Source of the DNA: Mycobacterium sp. 852002-51961_SCH5331710
Lineage (GTDB): Bacteria > Actinomycetota > Actinomycetes > Mycobacteriales > Mycobacteriaceae
Length of the DNA stretch: 64,000 nucleotides
Direction: 5' to 3'
Assembly (NCBI RefSeq): GCF_001665535.1
Contig: NZ_LZSQ01000085.1
Span: 1 to 64,000, forward strand
Part shown: in pieces, positions 53,119-61,417 of the stretch
How the letters are laid out: each line of letters begins with the position of its first letter
Numbering within the stretch: the stretch's first letter is position 1
Position numbers and translations under genes: made by a program
Notes under the pieces: generated by a model
What the model saw: only the letters and a program-made list of their open reading frames with translations
Database searches by the model: none
What the model was told of the DNA's origin: nothing

Positions 53119-54537
53119 TCAGCGGGACAGCCCGCTGGATGTCAGAACGTCGCAGAGCGCCTCGACCGCCGCGGCGAACGCATGCTCGGCGGGCGTGCCG
53201 AAGCCGATGATGACACCGTCGAGCTGCGGCACCTCCGGCCCCGCGAGCGGATGACGCATGGCCGAAAGCCCTTGCAGCGCAATGCCTGCCTCGCCGGCAC
53301 GCTGCACCACCTCGTGCTCGGCGCCGTCGGGCAGGGTCAGCAGCATGTTCAGGCCGGCGTTGAGTCCGCTGATCCCGATGTCGAATCCGCCCAGTGCATC
53401 GACGAGGGCGTCGCGACGTCGCCGGTATCGGATCCGCATGCGCCGGATGTGCTTGTCGTAGCAGCCGCTGGTGACGAATTCGGCCATGGTCAACTGCGCG
53501 ATGCCGTTGACGTAGAACTGGTCTCCGCCGTAGGCCTCGACCACCGCGTCGACAAGGTCGGCGGGCAGCACCATCCAGCCCAGGCGCATCACCGGCGACA
53601 GGCTCTTGCTGGCCGAGCCGAGATAGATCACGTGGTCGGGGCTCAGCGCCTGCAACGCGCCGACCGGCTGGCGGTCGTAGCGGAATTCGCCGTCGTAGTC
53701 GTCGTCGATCACGTAGCCGCCGGTGCGCTGAGCCCAGTCGACGACCGCGGTGCGCCGCGACGGGTGCAGCGGCACACCGAGCGGGTTGTGATGGGCCGGG
53801 GTGAGAAGTACCGCGGGGGTGTCGAGGCCGTCGAGCTCGCCGACAACCGCCCCGTGCTCGTCGACGCCGATCGGGACCGTCGGCACGCCCAGCGCAGCGA
53901 CCGCATCGCGGAATATGAAGAGCCCGTACGCCTCTACCGCGATCGGGCGGTCGCCGTGAAGCACTCGGGTGAGCACCTCGACGCCGTGCCGGACGCCCGC
54001 ACAGATGACCACCGCCTCCGGTGAGGTCCGGACCCCGCGCGCACGCGTGAGGTAGTCCGCGATGGCCTGCCGCAATTCGGGGCGTCCGCGCGGATCGCCC
54101 ATGCGCAGCGCCTCGGTCGGCGCCGTGGTCAGCGCGCGACGTGTCGCGGCCACCCATTCTGCGCGGGGGAACTCCGCGACGTCGGGTGAGCCAGGCCGTA
54201 GGTCGTGGCGCGGTGTGGACCGCACACCGCGCGGTTGGGCCGGGGCCGCGGCACCCGCGTTGTTGACCACCCACGTACCTGCTCCCTGCCGCGACGCGAG
54301 CCATCCCTCGGCCACGAGTTCGGCGTAGGCCTCGGCCACCGTGTTGCGGGCCAGTCCGAGGTCGGCGGCCAGGCTGCGCGAGGGCGGCAGCAACGTGCCG
54401 GGGCTCAGCCGCCCCGAGCGCACCGCGTCACGCAGTGCGCCGAGCAGCAGCTCCCGCGCGCCGCGGGCACCCGGGGTGATCCGCTCGCGCAAGTCCAGGT
54501 GGAGGTCGCGAATGGGCGTATTGGCCCACGAAGTCAT
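53119..54537 (-). CDS. MocR/PdxR-type GntR regulator with aminotransferase domain (first copy)
   Basis: 472 residues. A GntR winged helix-turn-helix is at about residues 25-90 (LPPSRSLAADLGLARNTVAEAYAEL), then a fold-type I aminotransferase-like domain with the PLP Lys in SASKSLSP and the Asp of DDDYDGEFRY. Such regulators bind PLP and often sense a pyridoxal or amino-acid ligand. ATG 54537 is 49 bases from the divergent AhpD-like gene, the likely target. It is also 35 bases upstream of gtrA on the same strand. Confidence 0.88.
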   Translation of the reverse strand: MTSWANTPIRDLHLDLRERITPGARGARELLLGALRDAVRSGRLSPGTLLPPSRSLAADLGLARNTVAEAYAELVAEGWLASRQGAGTWVVNNAGAAAPAQPRGVRSTPRHDLRPGSPDVAEFPRAEWVAATRRALTTAPTEALRMGDPRGRPELRQAIADYLTRARGVRTSPEAVVICAGVRHGVEVLTRVLHGDRPIAVEAYGLFIFRDAVAALGVPTVPIGVDEHGAVVGELDGLDTPAVLLTPAHHNPLGVPLHPSRRTAVVDWAQRTGGYVIDDDYDGEFRYDRQPVGALQALSPDHVIYLGSASKSLSPVMRLGWMVLPADLVDAVVEAYGGDQFYVNGIAQLTMAEFVTSGCYDKHIRRMRIRYRRRRDALVDALGGFDIGISGLNAGLNMLLTLPDGAEHEVVQRAGEAGIALQGLSAMRHPLAGPEVPQLDGVIIGFGTPAEHAFAAAVEALCDVLTSSGLSR

Positions 54538-54573
54538 GACCGAATTGAACCACGCCGATGGGACATTGCGCAC

Positions 54574-54579
54574 TAGCGT
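54574..54579 (+). promoter_or_regulatory. -10 element of a leaderless promoter divergent from MocR
   Basis: TAGCGT lies seven bases before the ATG of the AhpD-like gene. The block ACTAGCGTCGACGGTATGACA recurs with a one-base gap at 62845-62864, upstream of the target of the second MocR gene. Confidence 0.5.
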
Positions 54580-54586
54580 CGACGGT

Positions 54587-55060
54587 ATGACACAGACATT
54601 GGACAGAGAAGCCGTCGACAGAATCAAGATCTACAAGACGTCACCCGAGCTGCTCGAGGCGATGCTGACGCTGAGCAGGGTGTCGGCCAAGGATGTCGAC
54701 GTCGAACTCGGCGAGCTGATCAAGATCCGCGCATCGCAGATCAACCACTGCGCGTTCTGCCTCGACATGCACCTGCGCGACTCCCGCAAGCACGGCATCG
54801 ACCAGCAGAAGCTCGACCTCGTCGCGGCCTGGCGGGAGGCCGGCGACCTGTTCTCCGAGCGCGAGCGTGCGGCGCTGGCGCTGACGGAGGCCATAACTGA
54901 CCTGCACGACGGCCATGTTCCCGACGATGTCTATGCCGCGGCCGCCGAGGTCTTCACCGAACGCGAACTCGGGCAGGTCATCGCGATGGCCGTGACGATC
55001 AATGCTTGGAACCGGATCAACGTGACGATCCGGCAGGCACCGAGGGCGGCGCTGGGCTGA
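54587..55060 (+). CDS. AhpD-like carboxymuconolactone decarboxylase family protein
   Basis: 157 residues, a small all-helical peroxidase-type protein. The CxxC motif with a following His (HCAFCLDMH; Cys55, Cys58, His62) is the AhpD active site, so a thiol peroxidase or alkylhydroperoxidase role is likely rather than muconolactone decarboxylation. It is divergent from the MocR regulator with a 49-bp spacer and probably under its control. Its stop lies five bases from that of the convergent wzm gene. Confidence 0.88.
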   Translation: MTQTLDREAVDRIKIYKTSPELLEAMLTLSRVSAKDVDVELGELIKIRASQINHCAFCLDMHLRDSRKHGIDQQKLDLVAAWREAGDLFSERERAALALTEAITDLHDGHVPDDVYAAAAEVFTERELGQVIAMAVTINAWNRINVTIRQAPRAALG

Positions 55061-55065
55061 TCGGT

Positions 55066-55896
55066 CTACACCCAGTACGCGACGCGGGCGCGGTACTGGC
55101 GCATCGCGAACGCCGCGAAGATCCAGCCGACCACCGTCAGCACGATCACCACAAGCCAGTGCCGCAGTTCCTGGTCGGCGCCCAGCAGCGGGGCGCGGAC
55201 GATGTCGAGGTAGTGCAGTAGCGGATTGAGCTCGACGACCTTGGCGTACTGTTCCGCGCCCTGCTGTTGCAGGGTGGACTCGTTCCAGATGATGGGCGTC
55301 ATGAAGAACAGCAGCTGCACCAGGCTGACCAACAGCGGGCTGATGTCGCGGTAGCGGGTGGCCAGGATCCCGAAGCACAGCGACACCCAGATGCAGTTGA
55401 GCACGATCAAGCCCAGCGCCGGGATCACCGCCAGGTCCGTCCACTTCCACGGCTTTGGATAGATCATCGCGATGATCACGAAGATGATCATGTTGTGAGC
55501 GAACAGGATCATCTGCCGCCACACCAGCCGATAGACGTGTACCGACAGCGGTGTGGGCAGCTGTTTGATCAGCCCCTCGTTGGCTACGAACACGTCGGCG
55601 CCCTCGAGGATCGCCGCGTTGATCAGGTTCCACACGATCAGGCCGAGCGTGACATACGGAAGATGTTCGGACAGCTCGAGTTTGAACAGCTTCGAGTAGA
55701 GCAAGCCCATCGCGACCGCGGTCGCGCCGGTGGCGATCGTGATCCAGAACGGCCCCAGCACCGAACGGCGGTAGCGCTGTTTGATGTCCTGCCAGCCGAG
55801 GTGCAACCACAGTTCGTGCTTGCCGAAGCCGGCGACGAGGTCGCCCCACGCCCGGCCCATCGTCCGCGACTGCGCGGCGGCGTCGGTGAACGTCAT
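55066..55896 (-). CDS. wzm: Galactan ABC exporter permease Wzm (Rv3783-like)
   Basis: 276 residues with six membrane helices, ABC-2 permease family. The N-terminal motif WLHLGWQDIKQRYRRSVLGPFW is typical of polysaccharide exporters. With Wzt it moves the lipid-linked galactan across the membrane. ATG 55896 overlaps the glfT1 stop as ATGA. The order wzt, glfT1, wzm matches Rv3781, Rv3782 and Rv3783. Confidence 0.93.
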   Translation of the reverse strand: MTFTDAAAQSRTMGRAWGDLVAGFGKHELWLHLGWQDIKQRYRRSVLGPFWITIATGATAVAMGLLYSKLFKLELSEHLPYVTLGLIVWNLINAAILEGADVFVANEGLIKQLPTPLSVHVYRLVWRQMILFAHNMIIFVIIAMIYPKPWKWTDLAVIPALGLIVLNCIWVSLCFGILATRYRDISPLLVSLVQLLFFMTPIIWNESTLQQQGAEQYAKVVELNPLLHYLDIVRAPLLGADQELRHWLVVIVLTVVGWIFAAFAMRQYRARVAYWV

Positions 55897-56795
55897 GATC
55901 CGAGCCTCCCGAATTTCTCCTTGCGGCCCTTGCGGCGCAACCGAATCCACTCCATCAGCCCGGCGGGGTCGCGGCGCGACACCAGGAAGAACCAGCCGAA
56001 GCGGGCCCACTCCTGCAGCTGCAGCCGACGCAACCCGGGCTGCGACAACAGATAACCGCGGTTGCGGTAGGTGTAGAACCGCTTGCGCTCGTCGTCGGGG
56101 TACTGCGTGTGCATCCGGCCGCCGAGGATCGGTTTGAACTCGTCGCCGCCCTGCGGATGCAGGTACACCGCGTCCAGGCAGGTGCCGAACGGCAGACCGG
56201 AGCGGACCAGCCTGCGGTGCAGTTCGGTCTCGTCGCCGCGGACGAACAGCCGCAGGTCCGGTACGCCGGTCACCTCGAGCGTCGAGGCGGCGAACAACGC
56301 GCCGTTGAACAGCGACGCGATACCGGGCAACACGTCTCCGCCGGAGTCGGTGCGCAGTTCGTCGACCCGGCGACGCCACACGAGGCCGCGGCGCAACGGG
56401 AAGGCCAGCCGCCCGGGGTCGGTCATGTCGCAGACCATGGGCGAGACCTCAGCAAGACCGTGGCGCGCAGCGCATTTCAGAAGCGTGCCCAGCACCTCCG
56501 AGTCGGCGGGGCGCCCGTCGTCGTCCGCCAGCCAAATCCAGTCCGCGCCCGAGGCCAGCGCGTGCAGCATGCCCAGCGCGAAACCACCTGCGCCACCGAG
56601 GTTTCGCTGCGATCCGAGATAGGTGGTGGGAATCGGCTGCGCGGCGACCAGGTCGGCGACGCGGGGATCGTCGTCGTTGTCCACGACGATCAGCTGGTCC
56701 GGGACGCGGGTCTGCGCCGACACCGATTCCAGTGATTTGGCCAGTTCGTCGGGACGACGGTGGGTGACCACCACCGCGCACACGGTCTCGGTCAT
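55893..56795 (-). CDS. glfT1: Galactofuranosyltransferase GlfT1
   Basis: Adds the first galactofuranose residues to the rhamnosyl linker of decaprenyl-pyrophosphate. 300 residues, GT2 family with GT-A fold. It opens with TVCAVVVTHRRPDELAKSL, and the metal-binding triad is in WLADDDGRPAD. ATG 56795 overlaps the wzt stop as ATGA and its own stop overlaps wzm, so the three are one coupled operon that links galactan initiation with export. Confidence 0.94.
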   Translation of the reverse strand: MTETVCAVVVTHRRPDELAKSLESVSAQTRVPDQLIVVDNDDDPRVADLVAAQPIPTTYLGSQRNLGGAGGFALGMLHALASGADWIWLADDDGRPADSEVLGTLLKCAARHGLAEVSPMVCDMTDPGRLAFPLRRGLVWRRRVDELRTDSGGDVLPGIASLFNGALFAASTLEVTGVPDLRLFVRGDETELHRRLVRSGLPFGTCLDAVYLHPQGGDEFKPILGGRMHTQYPDDERKRFYTYRNRGYLLSQPGLRRLQLQEWARFGWFFLVSRRDPAGLMEWIRLRRKGRKEKFGRLGS

Positions 56796-57583
56796 CCGTG
56801 GCGCGTCTCTTCGAGGACTTCCCGGACGGTCCGGGCGGCGTCCTCGCCCTCGTAGGCGCGCACGACGTCCTCGATGCCGCCGGTCATCTTGATCGTGCCG
56901 TGGTCGATCCACATCGCGGTGTTGCAGAGGCGGGCCAGGAACTCGTTGGAATGGCTGGCGAACACCAGGATCCCGGAGCGCGCGACCAGTTCGGCCAACC
57001 GGGTCTGTGCCTTCTTCAGGAACTCGGCGTCCACGGCGCCGATGCCCTCGTCGAGCAGCAGGATCTCGGGATCGATGCTGGTCACCACGCCCATCGCCAG
57101 GCGCACCCGCATACCGGTCGAGTAGGTGCGCAACGGCATCGACAGGTAGTCACCGAGCTCGGTGAACTCCGCGATCTCGTCGACCTTGGCCAGCATTTGT
57201 CTGCGCGTCTGCCCCAGGAACAACCCGCGGATGATGATGTTCTCGAATCCGGAGATCTCGGGATCCATTCCGACGCCCAGGTCGAACACCGGCGCCACCC
57301 GGCCGCGGACGGTGGCCACCCCGCGAGTGGGCTCGTAGATGCCCGACAGCAGTCGCAGCAGGGTCGATTTGCCCGCGCCGTTGTGCCCCACCAGACCCAC
57401 GCGGTCGCCGAGTTCCAACGACATCGTGATGTCCCGCAGCGCCTCGATGACCACGACGTTGGAGTCGTTGCGTCCGATGGCGCCGCCGGCCTTGCCCAGG
57501 AACGCCTTCTTCAGCGAGCGGGACTTCGCATCGAAGATCGGGAACTCGACCCACGCGTTGCGGGTCTCGATGTGCGGGCTCAA
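56792..57583 (-). CDS. wzt: Galactan ABC exporter ATPase Wzt (Rv3781-like)
   Basis: 263 residues. Walker A GHNGAGKST at 66-74, signature YSTGMRVRL, Walker B ILLLDEGIG and the H-loop ASHS are intact. It drives export of the lipid-linked galactan with Wzm. There is no C-terminal carbohydrate-binding domain, as in M. tuberculosis. The start is TTG 57583 (reads as SPHIETRNAWVEFP after the initiator), preceded by GGGGCAGG; no ATG or GTG gives the family N-terminus. Confidence 0.92.
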   Translation of the reverse strand: MSPHIETRNAWVEFPIFDAKSRSLKKAFLGKAGGAIGRNDSNVVVIEALRDITMSLELGDRVGLVGHNGAGKSTLLRLLSGIYEPTRGVATVRGRVAPVFDLGVGMDPEISGFENIIIRGLFLGQTRRQMLAKVDEIAEFTELGDYLSMPLRTYSTGMRVRLAMGVVTSIDPEILLLDEGIGAVDAEFLKKAQTRLAELVARSGILVFASHSNEFLARLCNTAMWIDHGTIKMTGGIEDVVRAYEGEDAARTVREVLEETRHG

Positions 57584-57592
57584 CGCCTGCCC

Positions 57593-58096
57593 CTACAGGT
57601 ACTGCCCGGTCCCCGGATGGGACGCGCCGCCGCGCACCGCCACCCCGGGTGGCAGCGCACCCTGGCCCCGCATCTGCTCCAGCTGCTGGCGGGCCGCCAT
57701 CTGCTGGGCGAACAGCGCCGTCTGGATCCCGTGGAACAGGCCCTCCAGCCAGCCCACCAGCTGTGCCTGCGCGATCCGCAGCTCGGCGTCCGACGGCACG
57801 CCCTCTTCGGTGAACGGCAGCGTGAGCCGCTCGAGCTCGTCGCGAAGTTCGGGGGCCAACCCCTCTTCGAGTTCGGTGATGCTCGTGCGGTGGATCTCGC
57901 GCAGCCGGGTGCGGCTGGCGTCGTCGAGCGGTGCCGCCCGCACCTCCTCGAGGAGCTGCTTGATCATGGTGCCGATGCGCATCACCTTCGCCGGTTGCTC
58001 GACAAGGTCGGTCAGGGACTTGCCGTCCTTCTCCTCGTCACTGTCGGCGTTCGTGCTCTCACCGCTGATGATCTCGATGTTGTCGTCGTCGGTCAT
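57593..58096 (-). CDS. bpa: Bacterial proteasome activator Bpa (PafE)
   Basis: Ring-forming, ATP-independent activator of the 20S proteasome. 167 residues from ATG 58096. The DUF2587 helical core is at about 30-140, and the C-terminus is GQYL, the tail that docks into the proteasome alpha-ring. An N-terminal acidic segment (TDDDNIEIISGES) precedes the core. The gene lies nine bases before wzt on the same strand, as in M. tuberculosis (Rv3780), although its function is separate from the galactan exporter. Confidence 0.93.
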   Translation of the reverse strand: MTDDDNIEIISGESTNADSDEEKDGKSLTDLVEQPAKVMRIGTMIKQLLEEVRAAPLDDASRTRLREIHRTSITELEEGLAPELRDELERLTLPFTEEGVPSDAELRIAQAQLVGWLEGLFHGIQTALFAQQMAARQQLEQMRGQGALPPGVAVRGGASHPGTGQYL

Positions 58097-58513
58097 ATGC
58101 CCTGCGTTCCCTCTAATCTCCACGCCATTCGTCGCTGGGGTCCCGCGATCCCGCCCTCGATCGCCGACCATCTAGCGAGATTAGTCCCGTCGCGCGTGGG
58201 CCGGTCGCCGCGTCGCGCACGGGCAACGTGGCGCCCGTCACCGCAAATCCGTCGGCGAAACGTCTCGGACCATCGAGCAAACGCCAGCACGCACGGCTAT
58301 CAGTCCGAACAAGATGTCTCGTTAACCTGCCGTCGCGAGTGTCCGGCGCTGTCGGGCTGACCAGCAACGACAACGGGTTTAGCCCTCCGATCGTCAAGGT
58401 CACTGGACTAGTATGGCTGCCCAGCAGACCCAGTCCGACATGGCGGGTCGGGCCGAGTATCGACCAGAATCGTGTCGGTTTGTGAACTCACGGACTCTCG
58501 AAGGTGGGCTGGC
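58097..58513. other. 417-bp intergenic spacer between bpa and the desulfurase-like gene
   Basis: Holds the divergent promoters of bpa and the next gene. A TAGTAT -10-like element is at 58409-58414 on the plus strand, about 100 bases before the next gene. The open frame across its right half codes low-quality sequence. No RNA gene or repeat is seen. In M. tuberculosis a large membrane protein gene (Rv3779) occupies this place. Confidence 0.6.
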
Positions 58514-59710
58514 ATGGCATACGACGTCGCCCGGGTGCGCGGTCTGCACCCGTCCCTGGGCGACGGATGGGTGCGGTTCGACGCCCAGAACGGCATGTTG
58601 TTGCCCGACGCCGTGGGCCGCGCGGTGTCGACCGCGTTCCGCGGTTCGATGCCCACGCCGGTGGGTCCGCATCCGTCCGCGCAACGCAGCGCCGCGGTGC
58701 TGGAGGCCGCGCGGTTAGCCGTGGCGGATCTGGTCAACGCAGATCCCCGCGGCGTCGTCCTCGGCGCCGACCGGTCGATCCTGCTGACCTCGCTGGCCGA
58801 CGCGTCGTCCTCGCGTGTCGGTCTCGGTTACGAGGTGGTGGTCACCCGGCTCGACGACGAAGCGAACATCGCACCGTGGCTGCGTGCCGCCAATCGCTAT
58901 GGCGCCAAGGTGAAATGGGCCGAGGTCGACATCGAGACCGGCGAGTTGCCCAGCTGGCAGTGGGAGAGCCTGCTCACCAGGCCGACCCGGTTGGTCGCAA
59001 TCACCTCGGCCTCTTCGACTCTGGGCACCGTTACCGACCTGCGCGCGGTGACGAAGCTGGCCCACGATCAGGGCGCGATGGTCGTCGTCGACCACTCAGC
59101 GGCCGCCCCCTACCAGTTGATCGACATCGACGAGATCGACGCCGACGTGGTGGCGGTCAATGCGTTGGCTTGGGGTGGTCCGCCCATCGGCGCGCTGGTC
59201 TTTCGCGATCCGTCGCTCATCGACTCCTTCGGATCGGTGTCGCTCAACCCGAACGCGACCGGTGCTGCGCGGCTCGAGGTCGGTGCACACCAGTTCGGCC
59301 TGCTCGCCGGCGTGGTAGCCAGCATCGAGTACCTGGCTTCGCTCGACGAGAACGCGCACGGCACGCGCCGGGAACGCCTGGGGATCTCGATGCACTCGGC
59401 GAACGCCTACATGAGCCGGCTGTTCGACTACCTGCTTATCTCGCTGCGTTCGCTGTCGACCGTCATGGTCATCGGTCAACCCGAATCACGAATTCCCGTA
59501 CTGAGTTTCGCGGTCAACGACGTGCCGGCCGATCGTGTGGTGCAGCGCCTGGCCGACAACGGCATTCTGGCGATCTCGAACGCGAGTTCGCGTGTGCTCG
59601 ACGTGATAGGCGTCAACGACGTCGGCGGTGCGGTGACGGTCGGGCTCGCGCACTACACCACAACCGCCGAGGTTGATCAGCTGGTTCGCGCGCTGGCCTC
59701 GCTGGGCTGA
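58514..59710 (+). CDS. Cysteine-desulfurase-like class V aminotransferase homolog lacking the PLP lysine (Rv3778c-like)
   Basis: 398 residues, fold-type I class V aminotransferase superfamily. The PLP-site Asp and neighbouring His are in [12 protein letters not shown]. Where SufS-type enzymes have the Schiff-base lysine (SGHK), this protein has [12 protein letters not shown] with no lysine. The M. tuberculosis counterpart, from memory, also lacks it. It may therefore bind a different ligand or use no PLP. ATG 58514 gives a start ([18 protein letters not shown]) equal to the family. It is convergent with the quinone oxidoreductase, six bases apart. Confidence 0.85.
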   Translation: MAYDVARVRGLHPSLGDGWVRFDAQNGMLLPDAVGRAVSTAFRGSMPTPVGPHPSAQRSAAVLEAARLAVADLVNADPRGVVLGADRSILLTSLADASSSRVGLGYEVVVTRLDDEANIAPWLRAANRYGAKVKWAEVDIETGELPSWQWESLLTRPTRLVAITSASSTLGTVTDLRAVTKLAHDQGAMVVVDHSAAAPYQLIDIDEIDADVVAVNALAWGGPPIGALVFRDPSLIDSFGSVSLNPNATGAARLEVGAHQFGLLAGVVASIEYLASLDENAHGTRRERLGISMHSANAYMSRLFDYLLISLRSLSTVMVIGQPESRIPVLSFAVNDVPADRVVQRLADNGILAISNASSRVLDVIGVNDVGGAVTVGLAHYTTTAEVDQLVRALASLG

Positions 59711-59716
59711 CCGCCG

Positions 59717-60691
59717 CTAATCGGCAACGCGCAGAAGAACTTTCCCGGACACCTCGCCGGACTGCAGCAGCTCGTGCGCCGCGCCGGCTTCCTGCACCGG
59801 GTACTCGGCACCGATGATCGGCCGTACCTGACCGCTCTCGATCATCGGCCACACGTTGGCCACCACCGCGGAGACGACATCGCTCTTGCTGCCGCGGCCG
59901 CTGACCGGACGCGCGCGAAGCGCGGTCGCGATGACGCCGGCCCGCTTGCCGAGCAGTTTGCCGATGTTGAGCTCGGCCTTCACCCCGCCCTGCATCCCGA
60001 TGATCACGAGCCGGCCGTCGGACGCGAGTGCGTCGATGTTCCGGTCGAGGTAGGCCGCTCCCATGATGTCGAGGATCACGTCGGCGCCGCCCTCGGCCTT
60101 GACCCGCTCGACGAAGTCCTCGTCGCGGTAGTTGATCGTCACCTCGGCGCCGAGCTCGGCGCACAGGTCGAGCTTGTGGGCCGAGCCCGCCGTCACCGCC
60201 ACGCGGCAGCCGAGCGCGCGCCCCACCTGCACGGCATGGGTGCCGATGCCGCTGGCGCCGCCGTGCACGAGGACCAGTTGGCCGGACGACAGGCCGGCCG
60301 TCATCACCAGGTTGGACCACACCGTGCAGGCCACCTCCGGCAGTCCCGCGGCCTCGTGCAGCGACACCGACTCGGGAATCGTCATCACCTGTCCCGCCGG
60401 GACGACCACGAACTCGGCGTAGCCCCCGCCCGCCAGCAACGCGCAGACCTGTTGCCCGACAGCCCAATCCGACACTTGGTCGCCAACCGCGGCGACCGTT
60501 CCGGAGACCTCGAGCCCGAGGATCTCACTGGCGCCGGGCGGTGGGGGGTATTTGCCCGCGGCCTGCAGCAGATCGGCGCGGTTGATGCCCGCCGAGGCCA
60601 CCTTGATCAACACCTCGCCGTCGGTGGGCACGACGTCGGGAACTTCTTGCCAGCTCAATCGGCCTTCCGGCCCGGCCACGATCGCATGCAT
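59717..60691 (-). CDS. NAD(P)H:quinone oxidoreductase, PIG3 type (Rv3777-like)
   Basis: 324 residues, zinc-free medium-chain reductase. The GroES-like N-terminal domain has AGINRADLLQAAGKYPPP, and the cofactor-binding glycine motif is VHGGASGIGTHAVQVGRALG. The PIG3 signature and SGKVLLRVAD end are present. It likely reduces quinones with NADPH. ATG 60691 is at the end of a leaderless promoter and divergent from a MarR regulator that may control it. Confidence 0.9.
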   Translation of the reverse strand: MHAIVAGPEGRLSWQEVPDVVPTDGEVLIKVASAGINRADLLQAAGKYPPPPGASEILGLEVSGTVAAVGDQVSDWAVGQQVCALLAGGGYAEFVVVPAGQVMTIPESVSLHEAAGLPEVACTVWSNLVMTAGLSSGQLVLVHGGASGIGTHAVQVGRALGCRVAVTAGSAHKLDLCAELGAEVTINYRDEDFVERVKAEGGADVILDIMGAAYLDRNIDALASDGRLVIIGMQGGVKAELNIGKLLGKRAGVIATALRARPVSGRGSKSDVVSAVVANVWPMIESGQVRPIIGAEYPVQEAGAAHELLQSGEVSGKVLLRVAD

Positions 60692-60698
60692 TCAAATA

Positions 60699-60704
60699 AC
60701 GCTA
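60699..60704 (-). promoter_or_regulatory. -10 element of a leaderless promoter for the quinone oxidoreductase
   Basis: On the minus strand TAGCGT is seven bases before the ATG at 60691. It lies in the 78-bp spacer shared with the MarR gene. Confidence 0.5.
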
Positions 60705-60757
60705 CTAGCCTGCGAGAACACTGTGACGAATCAGTCGCCAGCAATGTCATCGCCGTT

Positions 60758-60763
60758 TACTAT
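60758..60763 (+). promoter_or_regulatory. -10 element of a leaderless promoter for the MarR gene
   Basis: TACTAT lies six bases before ATG 60770 on the plus strand. The spacer holds both divergent promoters; no clear MarR palindrome is visible. Confidence 0.5.
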
Positions 60764-60769
60764 TGCCGA

Positions 60770-61282
60770 ATGGAGGGGATTATTGCGGGTCGTACCGCGG
60801 GGGACATGCCAGGGCTGGACATAGCCGAACAGCGATCCTGGCAAAATTTTTTGGACGCCGCTCTGCGGCTGTACGCGACCTTGAACCGGTCGCTGGTGGA
60901 TAAGCATCACCTGACGCTCAACGACGTCAGGCTGCTGGACATCCTGGACAAGTCGCCGACGGGATCGGCCCGGATGGGCGACCTCGCCGAGGCGTTGATG
61001 TCGCTGCCCAGCCGGGTCACCCGGCAGATCCGTCGATTGGAGATGCAGGGCCTGGTGAAACGAGGGGCCAGCCCCGACGACGGCCGCGGCGTGCTCGCCA
61101 GCATCACCGACGACGGACGGACCGCGGTGCGCGACGCGATGACCACATACGCCGAGAACGTGCGGGCGCACTTCCTCGACCGGTTGTCGCGGCCCCAGGT
61201 CGCGGCGATGGGCGAGAACTGCAGGCGCATCAGCGTCGCGCTCAAGAACGGGTCGACGAACGCCAAGCTCGGGCGGGTCTGA
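60770..61282 (+). CDS. MarR-family transcriptional regulator
   Basis: 170 residues. Winged helix-turn-helix at about 60-125 (DVRLLDILDKSP, then LPSRVTRQIRRLEMQGLV and DDGRGVLASITDDGRT) flanked by dimerisation helices. ATG 60770 is supported by the -10 six bases upstream; ATG 60806 (MPGLDIAEQRS) is an alternative. It is divergent from the quinone oxidoreductase with a 78-bp shared spacer, the classic arrangement of a MarR repressor and its target. Confidence 0.88.
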   Translation: MEGIIAGRTAGDMPGLDIAEQRSWQNFLDAALRLYATLNRSLVDKHHLTLNDVRLLDILDKSPTGSARMGDLAEALMSLPSRVTRQIRRLEMQGLVKRGASPDDGRGVLASITDDGRTAVRDAMTTYAENVRAHFLDRLSRPQVAAMGENCRRISVALKNGSTNAKLGRV

Positions 61283-61284
61283 GG

Positions 61285-61307
61285 GATTCCCCGTCGCGGC
61301 GGGAATC
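61285..61307 (+). terminator. Hairpin after the MarR gene
   Basis: GATTCCC at 61285-61291 and GGGAATC at 61301-61307 form a seven-base stem with a nine-base GC-rich loop, starting three bases after the stop codon. There is no T run. Confidence 0.5.
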
Positions 61308-61329
61308 GCCGCCCCGTACTCTTGTCGGC

Positions 61330-61416
61330 GGTGGCGTGGCAGAGCGGCCTAATGCACTCGCCTTGAAAGCGAGAGACGGCTAACACCGTCCGGGGGTTCA
61401 AATCCCTCCGCCACCG
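61330..61416 (+). tRNA. tRNA-Ser (UGA)
   Basis: 87 bases with the acceptor stem GGTGGCG/CGCCACC, anticodon stem CTCGC/GCGAG around loop CTTGAAA (anticodon TGA), a long variable arm GACGG-CCGTC typical of serine tRNAs, and T-loop TTCAAAT. CCA is not encoded. The gene ends two bases from the stop of the convergent MocR gene. Confidence 0.97.
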
Positions 61417-61417
61417 C

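Noticed and set aside
58228..58485. 85-codon frame in the bpa spacer
   Set aside because: No ribosome site, biased Arg/Ser/Pro content and no recognisable family; it also spans likely promoter elements.
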